Counted from the stretch's first letter, positions 8,372 to 17,373 are shown. The stretch is DNA of 46,151 bases from Bordetella parapertussis (GCA_945897365.1 CAMDFD010000020.1:1-46151); one strand, 5' to 3'. Translations and numbers: made by a program. Notes: generated from the sequence alone by a model not told the origin.

Positions 8372-9517
8372 ATGTCATCATCCACTGTAGGTCAAAGAAG
8401 TTTTCCTAAAATTACCGAGCAAGGCTTGGATGACTTGCGTCGTCGCATCGGTGTCAAAATCGGCGCAACCGCTGAGCCCTGGTGCTATGAAGCGACGCGC
8501 GACAACATTCGTCACTACGCGCACGGCATTGGTGATGACAATCCGCTTTGGTGCGACCCAAGCTATGCCGCAAAAACGAAACATGGCGGCCTCGTCGCTC
8601 TGCCTAGCTTTCTCTATTCGACCAGCAGAATTGTGTCTGGTTATGTCGGCGGCTTGCCTGGCGTGCATGCCATGTGGTCAGGCTCGGACTGGACCTGGCA
8701 CAAATATGCCAAGCGAAACGATGTCATCAGTACCGAAGCCTATTTGAAAGACTGCATTGAGCACGAAACACGCTTTGCCGGCAAGGCGATTCAGCAAATC
8801 TATCATGTGGATTTCTTCAACCAGACAGGCGACAAACTTGCCGAGGCCGATACCTGGTGCTTTCGTACCGAGCGCGACCACGCCAGAGAAAAAGGCACAA
8901 AGTACAAGTCCGTTCATGAAAAGGGGCATGTGACCTACTCGGATGAGCAAATCAAAGAAGCGTATAAGCTTTACGCGAATGAGGAAGTGCGTGGCGCCAA
9001 CATACGCTATTGGGAAGATGTCACCGAAGGTGAAGCACTGCCTGTTTTATTTAAAGGCCCCATGACCGTCACAGGGTTTATCGCTTACGCCCAAGGCTGG
9101 GGCGGCCTCTACATTCGAGCGAATAAACTCGCTTGGCAACTGATCGACGCACACCCTGGTGTGGGCATCAAGAACCGCTTCGGCATTCCCGATGTGCCCG
9201 AGCGCGTCCATTGGGAGGAAGACTTCGCACTCGAAGTTGGCGCACCAGGCGCATACGACTATGGTCCGGAACGCAGCTCCTGGTTGATGCATCAACTGAC
9301 AAACTGGATGGGCGATGACGGATTTTTGCGCAAAGCAGAATGCAAGATCAGACGTCACAATCCCGAAGGCGACATGATTTTCATCAAAGCCAAGGTTGTT
9401 AAAAAATACAAAGAAGGCGAGCGCCACTTTGTTGAAATTTCGCAGGAGGCGCACAACCAAGACAATGAGCTTTCCATTCTTGGTTCAGGTATCGTTGAGC
9501 TTCCTAGCCGAGGATAA
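8372..9517 (+). CDS. Fused double-hotdog MaoC-family acyl-CoA hydratase
   Basis: The 381-residue protein joins two hotdog halves. The N-terminal half (about 20-170) is of the FAS1-like dehydratase type, with GDDNPLWCDPSYA where classical hydratases have GDxNPxH. The C-terminal half (about 205-375) begins with IRYWEDVTEGEALP, a typical start of MaoC domains. Proteins of this build include mesaconyl-C4-CoA and methylfumaryl-CoA hydratases and steroid side-chain hydratases. The expected role is hydration of a 2-enoyl-CoA. A GGAG ribosome site precedes the ATG. In the second cluster the equivalent halves are separate genes (24695 and 25227). Confidence 0.8.
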   Translation: MSSSTVGQRSFPKITEQGLDDLRRRIGVKIGATAEPWCYEATRDNIRHYAHGIGDDNPLWCDPSYAAKTKHGGLVALPSFLYSTSRIVSGYVGGLPGVHAMWSGSDWTWHKYAKRNDVISTEAYLKDCIEHETRFAGKAIQQIYHVDFFNQTGDKLAEADTWCFRTERDHAREKGTKYKSVHEKGHVTYSDEQIKEAYKLYANEEVRGANIRYWEDVTEGEALPVLFKGPMTVTGFIAYAQGWGGLYIRANKLAWQLIDAHPGVGIKNRFGIPDVPERVHWEEDFALEVGAPGAYDYGPERSSWLMHQLTNWMGDDGFLRKAECKIRRHNPEGDMIFIKAKVVKKYKEGERHFVEISQEAHNQDNELSILGSGIVELPSRG

Positions 9518-9521
9518 TCTT

Positions 9522-10697
9522 ATGAGCGAACACCTGACATCACACGCTTGGCGCAGTACGGACAACTCCACGGGGTCTTTGGCAGGGGTTCGCGTGTTGG
9601 ATCTGTCTAGGGTGGTCGCTGGTCCAATGTGCGCTCAGATGCTCGCTGATCATGGTGCAGACGTGATTAAAGTGGAGTCCGCACAAGGCGACGAGACTAG
9701 GCGGCTGGGTCCACCGTTTACCGAACCAGGTCAAGCGGCGTACTTTTCCGCCCTCAACCGTGGCAAGCGTGGGATTTGTCTGGATCTGGGTCAATCAACA
9801 GACCAGCAGGTGATCCGTGCGTTACTGTCCGAGGCGGATGTACTGATCGAAAACTTCCTGCCTGGCACCATGGAAAAATGGGGATTAGGCTACGAGACGG
9901 CTCTCGCAGAGCAGTTTCCCAGGCTGATCTATTGCAACATATCTGGCTTTGGAAAAACAGGCCCTCTTGGTGGTCTGCCTGGCTATGACGCCGTGCTTCA
10001 GGCTATGTGCGGCGTGATGAGTATTAACGGCAGCGCTGCTTCAGGTCCGACGCGCGTAGGCGTCCCGATCGTAGACCAAATGACGGGCTACACCGCTTTT
10101 TCAGGCGTATTGATGGCGCTCTATGCGCGTTCTAGAACTCAACGCGGGCAGCGGGTAGAGGCAACTCTTTTTGACACAGCCCTCAGTATGCTTGTGCCGC
10201 ATGGCGTGAATTGGATGACCTCAGGAGTCGTGCCAGAGTTGATTGGCAGTGCCCATCCCAATATTCCAACCTACGACAGATTCGATGTCGGTGACGGACA
10301 AATGTTTTTGGGTATTGTGAATGATGCCCAGTTCGTGCGTTTCTGTAAGCTGATCGATCGTGAAGATCTCTGCAATGACCCTTTATTTCAAACAAATATT
10401 CAGCGGATGGCGAATAGATCTGCCTTGCGAAATGCATTGGGGGATGCGTTAAAACACTTTTCACGCGCTCAGCTTTGCCAAGATCTGATGGAGGCGGGCG
10501 TGCCAGCCGGTCCGGTCAACACTGTCGCTGAGGCGATGCAACAAGCTCATGCAAGCGCGCGTGACATGCTCATTGAGCGACCAGACTATCGGGGCATCGG
10601 TCTCCCGATCAAGCTCTCCGGGACGCCGGGTCAAGTCGGTTGCCGCCCCCCTAGGCTGGGTGAACACAACGACGAGATCATTAAAAATCGTCCTTAA
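9522..10697 (+). CDS. Family III CoA transferase (CaiB/BaiF)
   Basis: Family III enzymes move CoA between carboxylates through an aspartyl-CoA intermediate. The 391-residue protein keeps the N-terminal GVRVLDLSRVVAGP and DHGADVIKVE motifs, the NRGKRG loop, and the catalytic Asp185 in VPIVDQMTG. An open extension reaches back to 9396, but it overlaps the hydratase in another frame; the ATG at 9522 falls just after that gene's stop and fits a coupled operon. It may supply an alternative route to the CoA thioester besides the ligase, or recycle CoA from the product. Confidence 0.9.
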   Translation: MSEHLTSHAWRSTDNSTGSLAGVRVLDLSRVVAGPMCAQMLADHGADVIKVESAQGDETRRLGPPFTEPGQAAYFSALNRGKRGICLDLGQSTDQQVIRALLSEADVLIENFLPGTMEKWGLGYETALAEQFPRLIYCNISGFGKTGPLGGLPGYDAVLQAMCGVMSINGSAASGPTRVGVPIVDQMTGYTAFSGVLMALYARSRTQRGQRVEATLFDTALSMLVPHGVNWMTSGVVPELIGSAHPNIPTYDRFDVGDGQMFLGIVNDAQFVRFCKLIDREDLCNDPLFQTNIQRMANRSALRNALGDALKHFSRAQLCQDLMEAGVPAGPVNTVAEAMQQAHASARDMLIERPDYRGIGLPIKLSGTPGQVGCRPPRLGEHNDEIIKNRP

Positions 10698-10802
10698 TAA
10701 CATAATTTTACTTAGGCCTAGCTAGGGAAAGCGATGGGACAACGAGGGCACAGAGTTGTTTAGAATGAACTGTTAAAAATTGTAAATACATCAGGAGATG
10801 AT

Positions 10803-11801
10803 ATGAAATTGACCTTTAAACGCGGCCTGACCGCTGCCCTTGCCACCGTCATGGCCTATGGACTCGTGGCACCAGACGCCGCGCAAGCCCAAGCCAAATG
10901 GCCTGAAAAGCAAGTCAAAATGATCGTGCCTGCTCCTCCAGGCAGTGCGCCAGACGGTCAAATTCGCCTGATTAGCCAAAAGCTTTCAGAAATGTGGGGG
11001 CAACCCGTGATCGTTGAAAATATCGTTGGTGCTGGTGGCACCATCGGCACGGATCGCGTTGCTAAATCCGCTCCTGATGGCTACACCTTTTTGTACAACA
11101 CGATTGGTCCGATTGCAGTAGCTGAGAGCTTAATGGGCCCCGGCAAGCTTCCTTATAGCCCCTTAAAAGATTTTGCGCCTGTCAGTCTTGCCACTAAAAC
11201 GCCAAACTGGATCACAGTTCACCCCTCCGTTCCTGCGAACAACATTCAAGAACTGATCGCACTCGCGAAAAAGAATCCTGGCAAGCTGCGCTACGGCACC
11301 GCTGGTCCTGGCACGACGCAACACTTGACGGGCGAGTTGCTAAATCTTGTTGAAAACATTGAGCTCGTCGGCATCCCATACAAGTCGAGCGCGCAAATGA
11401 CCACAGATGGTTTGGGCGGTCAGATCGAAATTCTGATTCACAACACCCCCGTTCTGCTTCCGCATATCCGCGCGCAAAAGTTGCGCCCCTTGGCAATCAC
11501 CAGCAACAAGCGCTCGCCTGCCGAACCCCAGATCCCAACCATGATCGAAAGCGGTATCAAAGATTTCGAGATCACAGCTTGGTTTGGCTTTCTTGCTCCA
11601 ACTGGAACGCCTAGACCGATCATCGACAAGCTCTCGAAAGACGTCGCTAAAGTGCTCGCTATGCCTGATGTCAACAAGCGCATCGTTGACCAAGCAACCG
11701 AGGTTGTCGGCAGCACGCCCGAGCAATATGTCGCGTTTATCAAGTCTGAAACTGCAAAGTGGAAAGACGTGATCATCCGCGCGAAGATGACTGCTAACTA
11801 A
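10803..11801 (+). CDS. Bug/TctC-family periplasmic binding protein
   Basis: This is a solute receptor for a tripartite tricarboxylate transporter, 332 residues, with a signal peptide cut near AAQAQA-31. Family marks are the KSAPDGYTFLYNT segment and the C-terminal STPEQYVAFIKSETAKWK. The ligand loop reads PAPPGSAPDGQ where most Bug proteins have a PGGGTD-like sequence, so its ligand may be unusual. A good AGGAG ribosome site precedes the ATG. It is the first of two receptor genes in a row before a single TctB/TctA pair. Confidence 0.88.
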   Translation: MKLTFKRGLTAALATVMAYGLVAPDAAQAQAKWPEKQVKMIVPAPPGSAPDGQIRLISQKLSEMWGQPVIVENIVGAGGTIGTDRVAKSAPDGYTFLYNTIGPIAVAESLMGPGKLPYSPLKDFAPVSLATKTPNWITVHPSVPANNIQELIALAKKNPGKLRYGTAGPGTTQHLTGELLNLVENIELVGIPYKSSAQMTTDGLGGQIEILIHNTPVLLPHIRAQKLRPLAITSNKRSPAEPQIPTMIESGIKDFEITAWFGFLAPTGTPRPIIDKLSKDVAKVLAMPDVNKRIVDQATEVVGSTPEQYVAFIKSETAKWKDVIIRAKMTAN

Positions 11802-11859
11802 TTTGCAGACTAAAACGACTGCAATCACCTTCTTTCAACGTTTTAGTTAGGAAGCTCTT

Positions 11860-12840
11860 ATGCGCAACGCAATTTTTTCCAAACTCGCCCTTGCTCTTTC
11901 GATGAGCGCCGTCATGGCTCTTCCCTTGTCGGCTCAAGCCCAAGGCACCGCACCTAAATGCTCGACTGCACAACTTATCGTACCTTGGGCTGCGGGCGGC
12001 GATACCGATATCGTTTTCCGCGTGTATGTTGATGCCATCAACAGAAGCGGTATCAAACCTGAGCTGCAAGTCGTCAATATTGGCGGCCAAGGTGGCAACA
12101 AAGGATCGGGTGAAGTTCGCAAAGCAAAACCCGATGGCTGCATGTTGGTGGCGATCCATGAAAGCGCGATCACTAGCTTCCTGACGGGACGCGTTCCCTT
12201 TACCTATGATGCATTTGATCCAGTTGCTTTAGTCAGCTACACACCCTCCATCGTGGGTGCAGCACCTAAAGCTCCATTCAAAAATGCGACTGAAATGGTC
12301 GAGTATGCCAAAAAGAATCCCAAACAAGTCACCGCAGGCGTGACCTTGGGCTCGACTAGTCACTTCATTTTCTTATTGATCGAAGAAGCGACTGGTGCCT
12401 CTTTCCGCTATGTTTCCTACGACGGTACTCGTGAACGTAACACCGCATTGCTTTCTGGCAATGTGTTGCTTGGTGAAACGAATATTCTTTCTGCCAAGCA
12501 ATACCTCGCCGAAGGTGCGTTGTTAGCACTCGGTATCGCGACTGAAAAACGCGATCTACAGTTACCCAACGTTCAGACTTTGAAAGAGCAAAAGATTCCC
12601 GTGGTCTATGGTCTGGCACGCGGTGTCATGGCGCCTAAAGGTACACCCGCCAACGTCATTAAGTTTTGGGACACCGCTTTTGAAAAGGCCTCCAAGGATC
12701 CCGCCGTCATTAAAGCGATCACTGGCGCAAGCTCGACCATCATGTACAAATCAGCAGCGGACTATGGTGCATTTCTAAAGTCTTCATTTGAAGAACATAA
12801 AAAGCTTGCTATCAAGATCGGTATGTACAAGAAGCCTTAA
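11860..12840 (+). CDS. Second Bug/TctC-family periplasmic binding protein
   Basis: This 326-residue receptor has a signal peptide ending near LSAQAQG. The ligand loop LIVPWAAGGDTDIVFR is close to the usual Bug form. The mature protein has two cysteines, near the N-terminus (PKCSTAQ) and at about 88 (PDGCM), which could form a disulfide in the periplasm. It is only distantly like the receptor encoded just upstream, so this is not a recent duplication. A strong stem-loop follows before tctB, probably setting receptor-to-permease ratios. Confidence 0.88.
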   Translation: MRNAIFSKLALALSMSAVMALPLSAQAQGTAPKCSTAQLIVPWAAGGDTDIVFRVYVDAINRSGIKPELQVVNIGGQGGNKGSGEVRKAKPDGCMLVAIHESAITSFLTGRVPFTYDAFDPVALVSYTPSIVGAAPKAPFKNATEMVEYAKKNPKQVTAGVTLGSTSHFIFLLIEEATGASFRYVSYDGTRERNTALLSGNVLLGETNILSAKQYLAEGALLALGIATEKRDLQLPNVQTLKEQKIPVVYGLARGVMAPKGTPANVIKFWDTAFEKASKDPAVIKAITGASSTIMYKSAADYGAFLKSSFEEHKKLAIKIGMYKKP

Positions 12841-12885
12841 CGCGGGTTGGCCGTCAAGCATCTCTGAGATGACGAGGCGCCGTAC

Positions 12886-12928
12886 AATGCCGCAGGACGC
12901 AATTCCTGCGGCATTTGTCTTTATTTTT
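12886..12928 (+). terminator. Intercistronic stem-loop between receptor and tctB
   Basis: AATGCCGCAGG pairs perfectly with CCTGCGGCATT (11 pairs) around an eight-base loop and is followed by a T-rich tail (TGTCTTTATTTTT). As it lies inside a probable operon it would act as a partial terminator or mRNA stabiliser, giving more receptor than permease. Confidence 0.75.
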
Positions 12929-12948
12929 AACTACTCTCTGGTTTTTCT

Positions 12949-13425
12949 ATGAAACGCCTCAATCGCGACACGGTCACTGCTGTTCTACTTTTATTATTTT
13001 GTGGACTGCTTTTCCAGCAAACATTTTTTGTGCGCAAGGTGCCTTTTTCCACCATGGGCTCTGAAGTCTGGCCGCGTGTCGTGCTCACGGCATTATTTAT
13101 TTTGCTGTTGATCTATTTATTCAAGTCCCTTATTACCCCCCCCAAAGACAGCATTGAAAAAAGGCCACTTAAAGTGTGGCTCGACATGTACCGCAATCCG
13201 CTCTTGTGCTTTGGGATGTTTTTCTTGTTTTTGATCAGTTTGCCTTACTTTGGCATGCTGATCAGCGGCATTCTCTTTGTCTTTATCACCCAGACACTCA
13301 TTGGCTCACGCGACAAGCGTAGCTTGATCCTTCACGCCATCGTTTCAGTGGGTGCCGTTGGCGGTATGTGGGCCATTTTCCGTTTCGGTCTAGGCGTCGT
13401 GATGCCTGCCGGCTCTTTGTTTTAA
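12949..13425 (+). CDS. TctB-family small membrane subunit
   Basis: The protein has 158 residues with four predicted membrane segments at about 8-26, 42-60, 82-102 and 125-150. It fits the small, poorly conserved TctB subunit of tripartite tricarboxylate transporters. It lies 108 bases after the receptor gene and 19 before tctA. The assignment rests on size, topology and context more than on motifs. Confidence 0.8.
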   Translation: MKRLNRDTVTAVLLLLFCGLLFQQTFFVRKVPFSTMGSEVWPRVVLTALFILLLIYLFKSLITPPKDSIEKRPLKVWLDMYRNPLLCFGMFFLFLISLPYFGMLISGILFVFITQTLIGSRDKRSLILHAIVSVGAVGGMWAIFRFGLGVVMPAGSLF

Positions 13426-13444
13426 GTCAATAGGCTCGCCAATC

Positions 13445-15094
13445 ATGTTTGAAAATATTTATACAGCTTTTGGCAATGTCTTTACGCTCTACACGCTCAT
13501 GCTCATGGCCATTGGCGTGCTCTGTGGCCTCGTCGCTGGCTCTATACCAGGCTTTACGATCACGATGGCAGTTGTGCTGACCCTTCCTTTCACGTTCGGC
13601 ATGAGTCCCATCGAAGGTCTTTCCACGATGCTTGGTGTGTATGTCGGCGGGTTAACTGGAGGCATGTTTTCTTCGGCCATCATCGGGATCCCCGGAACAC
13701 CATCAGCGATCGCTACAACCTTTGACTCTTTCCCGATGGCCCGCAAAGGTCGCCCCGGGCTCGCGCTCGGTCTTGGTCTTTGGGCTTCCTTCATCGGCGG
13801 TATCCTCTCGGCGATTGTCTTGGTTTTTCTCGCGCCAACGCTTGCAAAAATCGGACTTGAATTCGGTCCCTGGGATTACTTCATGCTTGTCTGCTTCGCC
13901 CTGACGATCGCGGCAAGCCTCTCTGAGGGCGACCTCATCAAAGGTTTAATTTCAGGCGTCTTCGGCCTGGTGATCGCCGCCGTCGGTGAAGATGCGATCA
14001 ATGGTGCAGAACGACTGACATTCGGGATTGAAAATCTGGGCTCCGGTTTTGACTTTCTCCCGGTACTGATTGGTCTGTTTGCCTTCAGTCAACTGCTCAC
14101 GGATATGAGTGACTCTGAGGCCGCCAAAAAGCCAATGACCTCAAAGGCTCAAAAAGTGATTCGCATGGAGCATATCGAGTCGATTAGGCTCTGCTTTAAA
14201 CACTGGGGAACGATGATTCGCTCATCGTCCATCGGTCTTTTCATCGGACTTCTTCCTGCCGCTGGAAGCTCCATTTCAAATATTCTTGCTTACGATCAAG
14301 AAAAGAAAGCGTCTAAACATCCTGAAAAATTTGGTACAGGCGTACCAGAAGGCATCATTGCATCTGAAGCCTCCAATAACGCGACCGCAGGCGGCGCGCT
14401 GATCACGATGATGGCCTTGGGGATTCCTGGTGATGCCGTGACAGCCGTCATGTTAGGTGCACTCACCATTCATAACATCGCACCTAGCCCAACCTTTATC
14501 TCTACCCAACCGACGCTCGCCTACGCAATCATGATTGCGTACTTTTTAGCAAACTTTATGACGCTTTTTTTTACTTCAGCAAGTTTGCGCGTGTTCTTAC
14601 TCGTCACACGTATCCCTCTTTATATTCTCGGCGTTGTGATTCTGTTGTATTGCGCGATCGGTGTCTTTACACTCAATAACTCTACCTCTGACATCTGGAC
14701 CCTGCTGATTTTCGGTGTCCTAGGATTTATCATGGTCAGAAACGGCTTTCCGCTCACCCCAATGGTGTTGGGTGTGGTGTTGGGGCCCCTGGCTGAAATC
14801 AATCTGTCTCGCGCGATTGCGACTAGTGATGATCTGACTTTGTTTGTTACGCGTCCTTGGGCCTTGTTCTTTTTTGTCATGGCTGTGTTTTCTGTTTTCT
14901 TCCCTGTCTATCAGGCAGCTCGTAATGCGCATAAACGCTGGGCGACCTACTATGCGGCAGCATTTATCGCTTGCTTGGCTGTCCCTATCATCCTGATGGG
15001 CGGGTGGTTCCGCACAGGCTTGGGGATCGCCTTTTTAGTCATGGCCGTCCTGATGTTTGTTAAACGCAGCCGTGCGCCCGCCACCTCAGCTTAA
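13445..15094 (+). CDS. TctA-family permease
   Basis: This large membrane subunit of the tripartite tricarboxylate transporter has 549 residues and about 11-12 membrane segments. The first conserved loop reads AGSIPGFTITM, and the second GGMFSSAIIGIPGTPSAIATTFD, a divergent form of the usual GGS-T-AIL-NIPG pattern. The middle NNATAGGALITMMALGIPGD repeats the family's second half-signature. Transport would be driven by the ion gradient with substrate delivered by one or both preceding Bug receptors. It is clearly distinct from the more canonical TctA at 28751. Confidence 0.92.
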   Translation: MFENIYTAFGNVFTLYTLMLMAIGVLCGLVAGSIPGFTITMAVVLTLPFTFGMSPIEGLSTMLGVYVGGLTGGMFSSAIIGIPGTPSAIATTFDSFPMARKGRPGLALGLGLWASFIGGILSAIVLVFLAPTLAKIGLEFGPWDYFMLVCFALTIAASLSEGDLIKGLISGVFGLVIAAVGEDAINGAERLTFGIENLGSGFDFLPVLIGLFAFSQLLTDMSDSEAAKKPMTSKAQKVIRMEHIESIRLCFKHWGTMIRSSSIGLFIGLLPAAGSSISNILAYDQEKKASKHPEKFGTGVPEGIIASEASNNATAGGALITMMALGIPGDAVTAVMLGALTIHNIAPSPTFISTQPTLAYAIMIAYFLANFMTLFFTSASLRVFLLVTRIPLYILGVVILLYCAIGVFTLNNSTSDIWTLLIFGVLGFIMVRNGFPLTPMVLGVVLGPLAEINLSRAIATSDDLTLFVTRPWALFFFVMAVFSVFFPVYQAARNAHKRWATYYAAAFIACLAVPIILMGGWFRTGLGIAFLVMAVLMFVKRSRAPATSA

Positions 15095-15106
15095 GGAGAT
15101 CTCATC

Positions 15107-15493
15107 ATGGCTCACACATCTATTATTCCAACGGGCTCAGCGCCTCCACTGGCACCTTATTCACCCGGCGTACGTGCAGGCAACAACATCTATGTATCGG
15201 GGATGCTCGCGATTGATAAAGACGGAAAATCTGTCGGGATCGGCGACATCACAGCACAAACACGCCATGTGCTTGAAAGCGTCAAAGCAGTCATCGAAGC
15301 TGGTGGTGGAAAAATGACTGATATCGCTTACAACGCGATTATCCTCAAGGACCTCGCTGACTATGCTGCGATGAACAAGGTCTATGCCGAATACTTTCCT
15401 AACAATCCGCCTGCGCGCTATTGCATAAAGGCTGATTTAGTCAAACCAGAGTTTCTGGTTGAGATTACCTCCATTGCCTATTTAGGAAGCTGA
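15107..15493 (+). CDS. RidA-family deaminase, RutC-like
   Basis: This 128-residue protein belongs to the RidA/YjgF family of enamine/imine deaminases. It shares the RutC features: the opening PTGSAPPLAPYSPGV, AQTRHVLESVKAVIEAGGG, the substrate-binding Arg in PPARYCI, and the late Glu in FLVEITSIA. RutC hydrolyses 3-aminoacrylate made from uracil. It lies 12 bases after tctA with an AAGGAGA ribosome site and is followed after 8 bases by a RutD-like hydrolase. No rutA or rutB is present, so the substrate here is probably another enamine. Confidence 0.85.
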   Translation: MAHTSIIPTGSAPPLAPYSPGVRAGNNIYVSGMLAIDKDGKSVGIGDITAQTRHVLESVKAVIEAGGGKMTDIAYNAIILKDLADYAAMNKVYAEYFPNNPPARYCIKADLVKPEFLVEITSIAYLGS

Positions 15494-15501
15494 ATCTGAC
15501 G

Positions 15502-16299
15502 ATGGCACACGTTGAGCATGATGGCGCCAGCATTTACTGGGAGTCACTTGGTACAGGAACCCCACTGATGATGGTCGCCGGGCTCGGCGGTGTAGCCACC
15601 TACTGGACACCACAAGCTCAATCCTTTAGCCACGATTACCAAGTGATTCTGCACGATCAACGCGGCACAGGACGTTCAAGCCAAATACCCGTGAGGTCTA
15701 TCGAACAAATGGCTGATGACGCTGTCGCCGTCATGGATGCCGCAGGTATCGAGCGTACCCTTTATCTCGGACACTCAACGGGTGGAGCGATTGGAGTCGC
15801 CCTGGCGCTCAAATATCCTGAGCGAATCGCAGGTCTCATCATCAATGCCAGCACGACGCATGGCGATGCGTATCGGCACAAATTATTAGGCTTACGAAAA
15901 ACATTATTAGACATGGGTCGCCTCGATGCCTATGCGAGCTACACAACTTTGCTACTTTATCCGCATTGGTACATCAATCAGCATCATGAGGCTCTCGTAG
16001 CCGACGAAGCGCGCGCTGTGCAATCTATGGGATGCGCCGAGGCGCAAGCAAGCCGACTTGATGCGATTTTAAATTTCGATCCGCGCGAACAGCTCAAACA
16101 CCTAAGCGTGCCGACCCTCGTCATGTGCGCGAGGGATGACATCTTGACCCCGCTTTATTTTTCTGAAGAATACGCGGCACTCATCCCGAATGCACAGTGC
16201 GTGATTCTCGAGACAGGCGGTCATGCCGCCTCGAGAACGGTCACCGCTCAGTACGATCAGATCGTCAGAGACTTCTTCTCCTCGCTCGCGAAGCCCTAA
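15502..16299 (+). CDS. Alpha/beta hydrolase, RutD-like
   Basis: The product has 265 residues. Nucleophile Ser92 lies in LGHSTGG, the acid in CARDDILTP and the base in ETGGHAASR; the oxyanion region is VAGLGG and the strand-4 motif HDQRGTGRS. The segments AGLGGVATYWTPQ and YQVILHDQRGTG resemble RutD, a putative aminoacrylate hydrolase in pyrimidine breakdown. Pairing with the RutC-like gene just upstream strengthens this. It closes the transport and catabolic operon. Other possibilities are a lactonase or carbamate hydrolase. Confidence 0.8.
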   Translation: MAHVEHDGASIYWESLGTGTPLMMVAGLGGVATYWTPQAQSFSHDYQVILHDQRGTGRSSQIPVRSIEQMADDAVAVMDAAGIERTLYLGHSTGGAIGVALALKYPERIAGLIINASTTHGDAYRHKLLGLRKTLLDMGRLDAYASYTTLLLYPHWYINQHHEALVADEARAVQSMGCAEAQASRLDAILNFDPREQLKHLSVPTLVMCARDDILTPLYFSEEYAALIPNAQCVILETGGHAASRTVTAQYDQIVRDFFSSLAKP

Positions 16300-16345
16300 A
16301 TACGTGCCTCTTCTTTTGCTTGTCTTCGCACTACATTAACGCATT

Positions 16346-16408
16346 TGCACTTCAACATGCGTCCAAATCATGCACGCGTCTTTTCGATGCACGTCATTGA
16401 CTCTGCAC
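16346..16408 (+). promoter_or_regulatory. Four TGCAC half-sites, candidate activator-binding region
   Basis: TGCAC occurs at 16346, 16371, 16388 and 16404, all in the same orientation, inside a 63-base stretch about 60-120 bases before the predicted sigma-54 start. TGCAC is the half-site of NtrC operators, but no inverted partner (GTGCA) is seen at the right spacing, so the activator could be another enhancer-binding protein. Confidence 0.35.
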
Positions 16409-16438
16409 AATCTCCTAGTTGAGAACAGCTATTCAGGC

Positions 16439-16454
16439 TGGCACGCATATTGCT
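16439..16454 (+). promoter_or_regulatory. Sigma-54 promoter of the porin gene
   Basis: TGGCACG, four bases, then TTGCT reproduce the sigma-54 -24/-12 consensus with GG and GC ten bases apart. Transcription would begin near 16465, about 30 bases before the porin ATG at 16497. Confidence 0.8.
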
Positions 16455-16496
16455 TGATCGTTGATTCGAACAGCACATTCACATGACGAGGGCACT

Positions 16497-17345
16497 ATGA
16501 ATTACTCACGTACGCTCAGCGCTTTGGGTTTTACAGCAGCACTCATTTCGGTATCGACCTTCACCCAAACGGTATTCGCTCAAACAGCTCCCTTAACTGC
16601 AGAACCTGCGACCGCTGCTGCGCCGGGGCCCTTTACCGCCAACCTCACACTCACGAATGACTACCGCTACCGTGGGATTTCTCAATCAAATTTTCGTCCA
16701 GCGATTCAGGGCGGCTTCGATTATGCGCACTCCAGTGGTTTTTATATCGGCAACTGGAACTCATCCATTAGCTGGATTTCAGACACCGCGTCAATGGCTG
16801 GCAACAGCGCCTCAGCGCCGATAGAAATGGATTTCTATGGGGGCTATAAATATGAATGGTCCAAAGGATTTACGGCCGATGTCGGAATTTTGCAGTATTA
16901 CTATCCTACGACCAACCTATCGGCTTTCGCCGCAAATCCAAACACGACAGAAATTTATGCTGCACAAAATTTCACTTTTGATGCTGTCACGGGATTTCTA
17001 AAATTTTCCTGGGCTGCCTCAACACTTTTTGGCACTGCGAATAGCGCGGGCTCAAACTATACAGACCTCACCGTGAACTATGACACGGGCTTCTGGGGTC
17101 TGGCGCTCAACGCACACGTTGGTTATCAATATGTAGCGGGAAAAACCGTCGCAGGCGATATTTCTAATAGCAGCTTGTTTTCCTATACAGATTGGAAACT
17201 AGGTGTCACTAAAGATTTCGGCAGTGGCTTCGCGGGTTCGATGGCGTATGTAGGGACCAATGCAAAAGAGGGCTCTTATGTGAATCCACAACTTCAAAAC
17301 CTTGGTAAGGGTGGCTTCCTGATTTCACTCACTAAAACTTTTTAA
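16497..17345 (+). CDS. TorF-family putative outer-membrane porin
   Basis: The protein has 282 residues, a signal peptide cut near TVFAQ (about residue 28), then alternating amphipathic strands. NDYRYRGISQSNFRPAIQGGFDY in outline is the hallmark start of the TIGR02001/TorF family, and the C-terminus ends in Phe (SLTKTF) as outer-membrane barrels do. The ATG at 16497 has a GAGG site; an in-frame start at 16461 would overlap the sigma-54 transcript start and lacks a signal sequence at its tip. Likely role: diffusion of small organic or nitrogenous solutes, with control by sigma-54. Confidence 0.82.
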   Translation: MNYSRTLSALGFTAALISVSTFTQTVFAQTAPLTAEPATAAAPGPFTANLTLTNDYRYRGISQSNFRPAIQGGFDYAHSSGFYIGNWNSSISWISDTASMAGNSASAPIEMDFYGGYKYEWSKGFTADVGILQYYYPTTNLSAFAANPNTTEIYAAQNFTFDAVTGFLKFSWAASTLFGTANSAGSNYTDLTVNYDTGFWGLALNAHVGYQYVAGKTVAGDISNSSLFSYTDWKLGVTKDFGSGFAGSMAYVGTNAKEGSYVNPQLQNLGKGGFLISLTKTF

Positions 17346-17353
17346 CGATCCAC

Positions 17354-17373
17354 GGGTCATCGCAGAATGACCC
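17354..17373. terminator. Hairpin between porin and convergent gene
   Basis: GGGTCAT and ATGACCC form a perfect seven-pair stem around CGCAGA, nine bases after the porin stop. The following CTATTTAAAT is only weakly T-rich. It may stop transcription from both sides. Confidence 0.55.

Noticed and set aside
15107..16299. A complete pyrimidine (Rut) degradation operon
   Set aside because: Only RutC-like and RutD-like genes are present; no oxygenase or peroxyureidoacrylate amidohydrolase gene is near.
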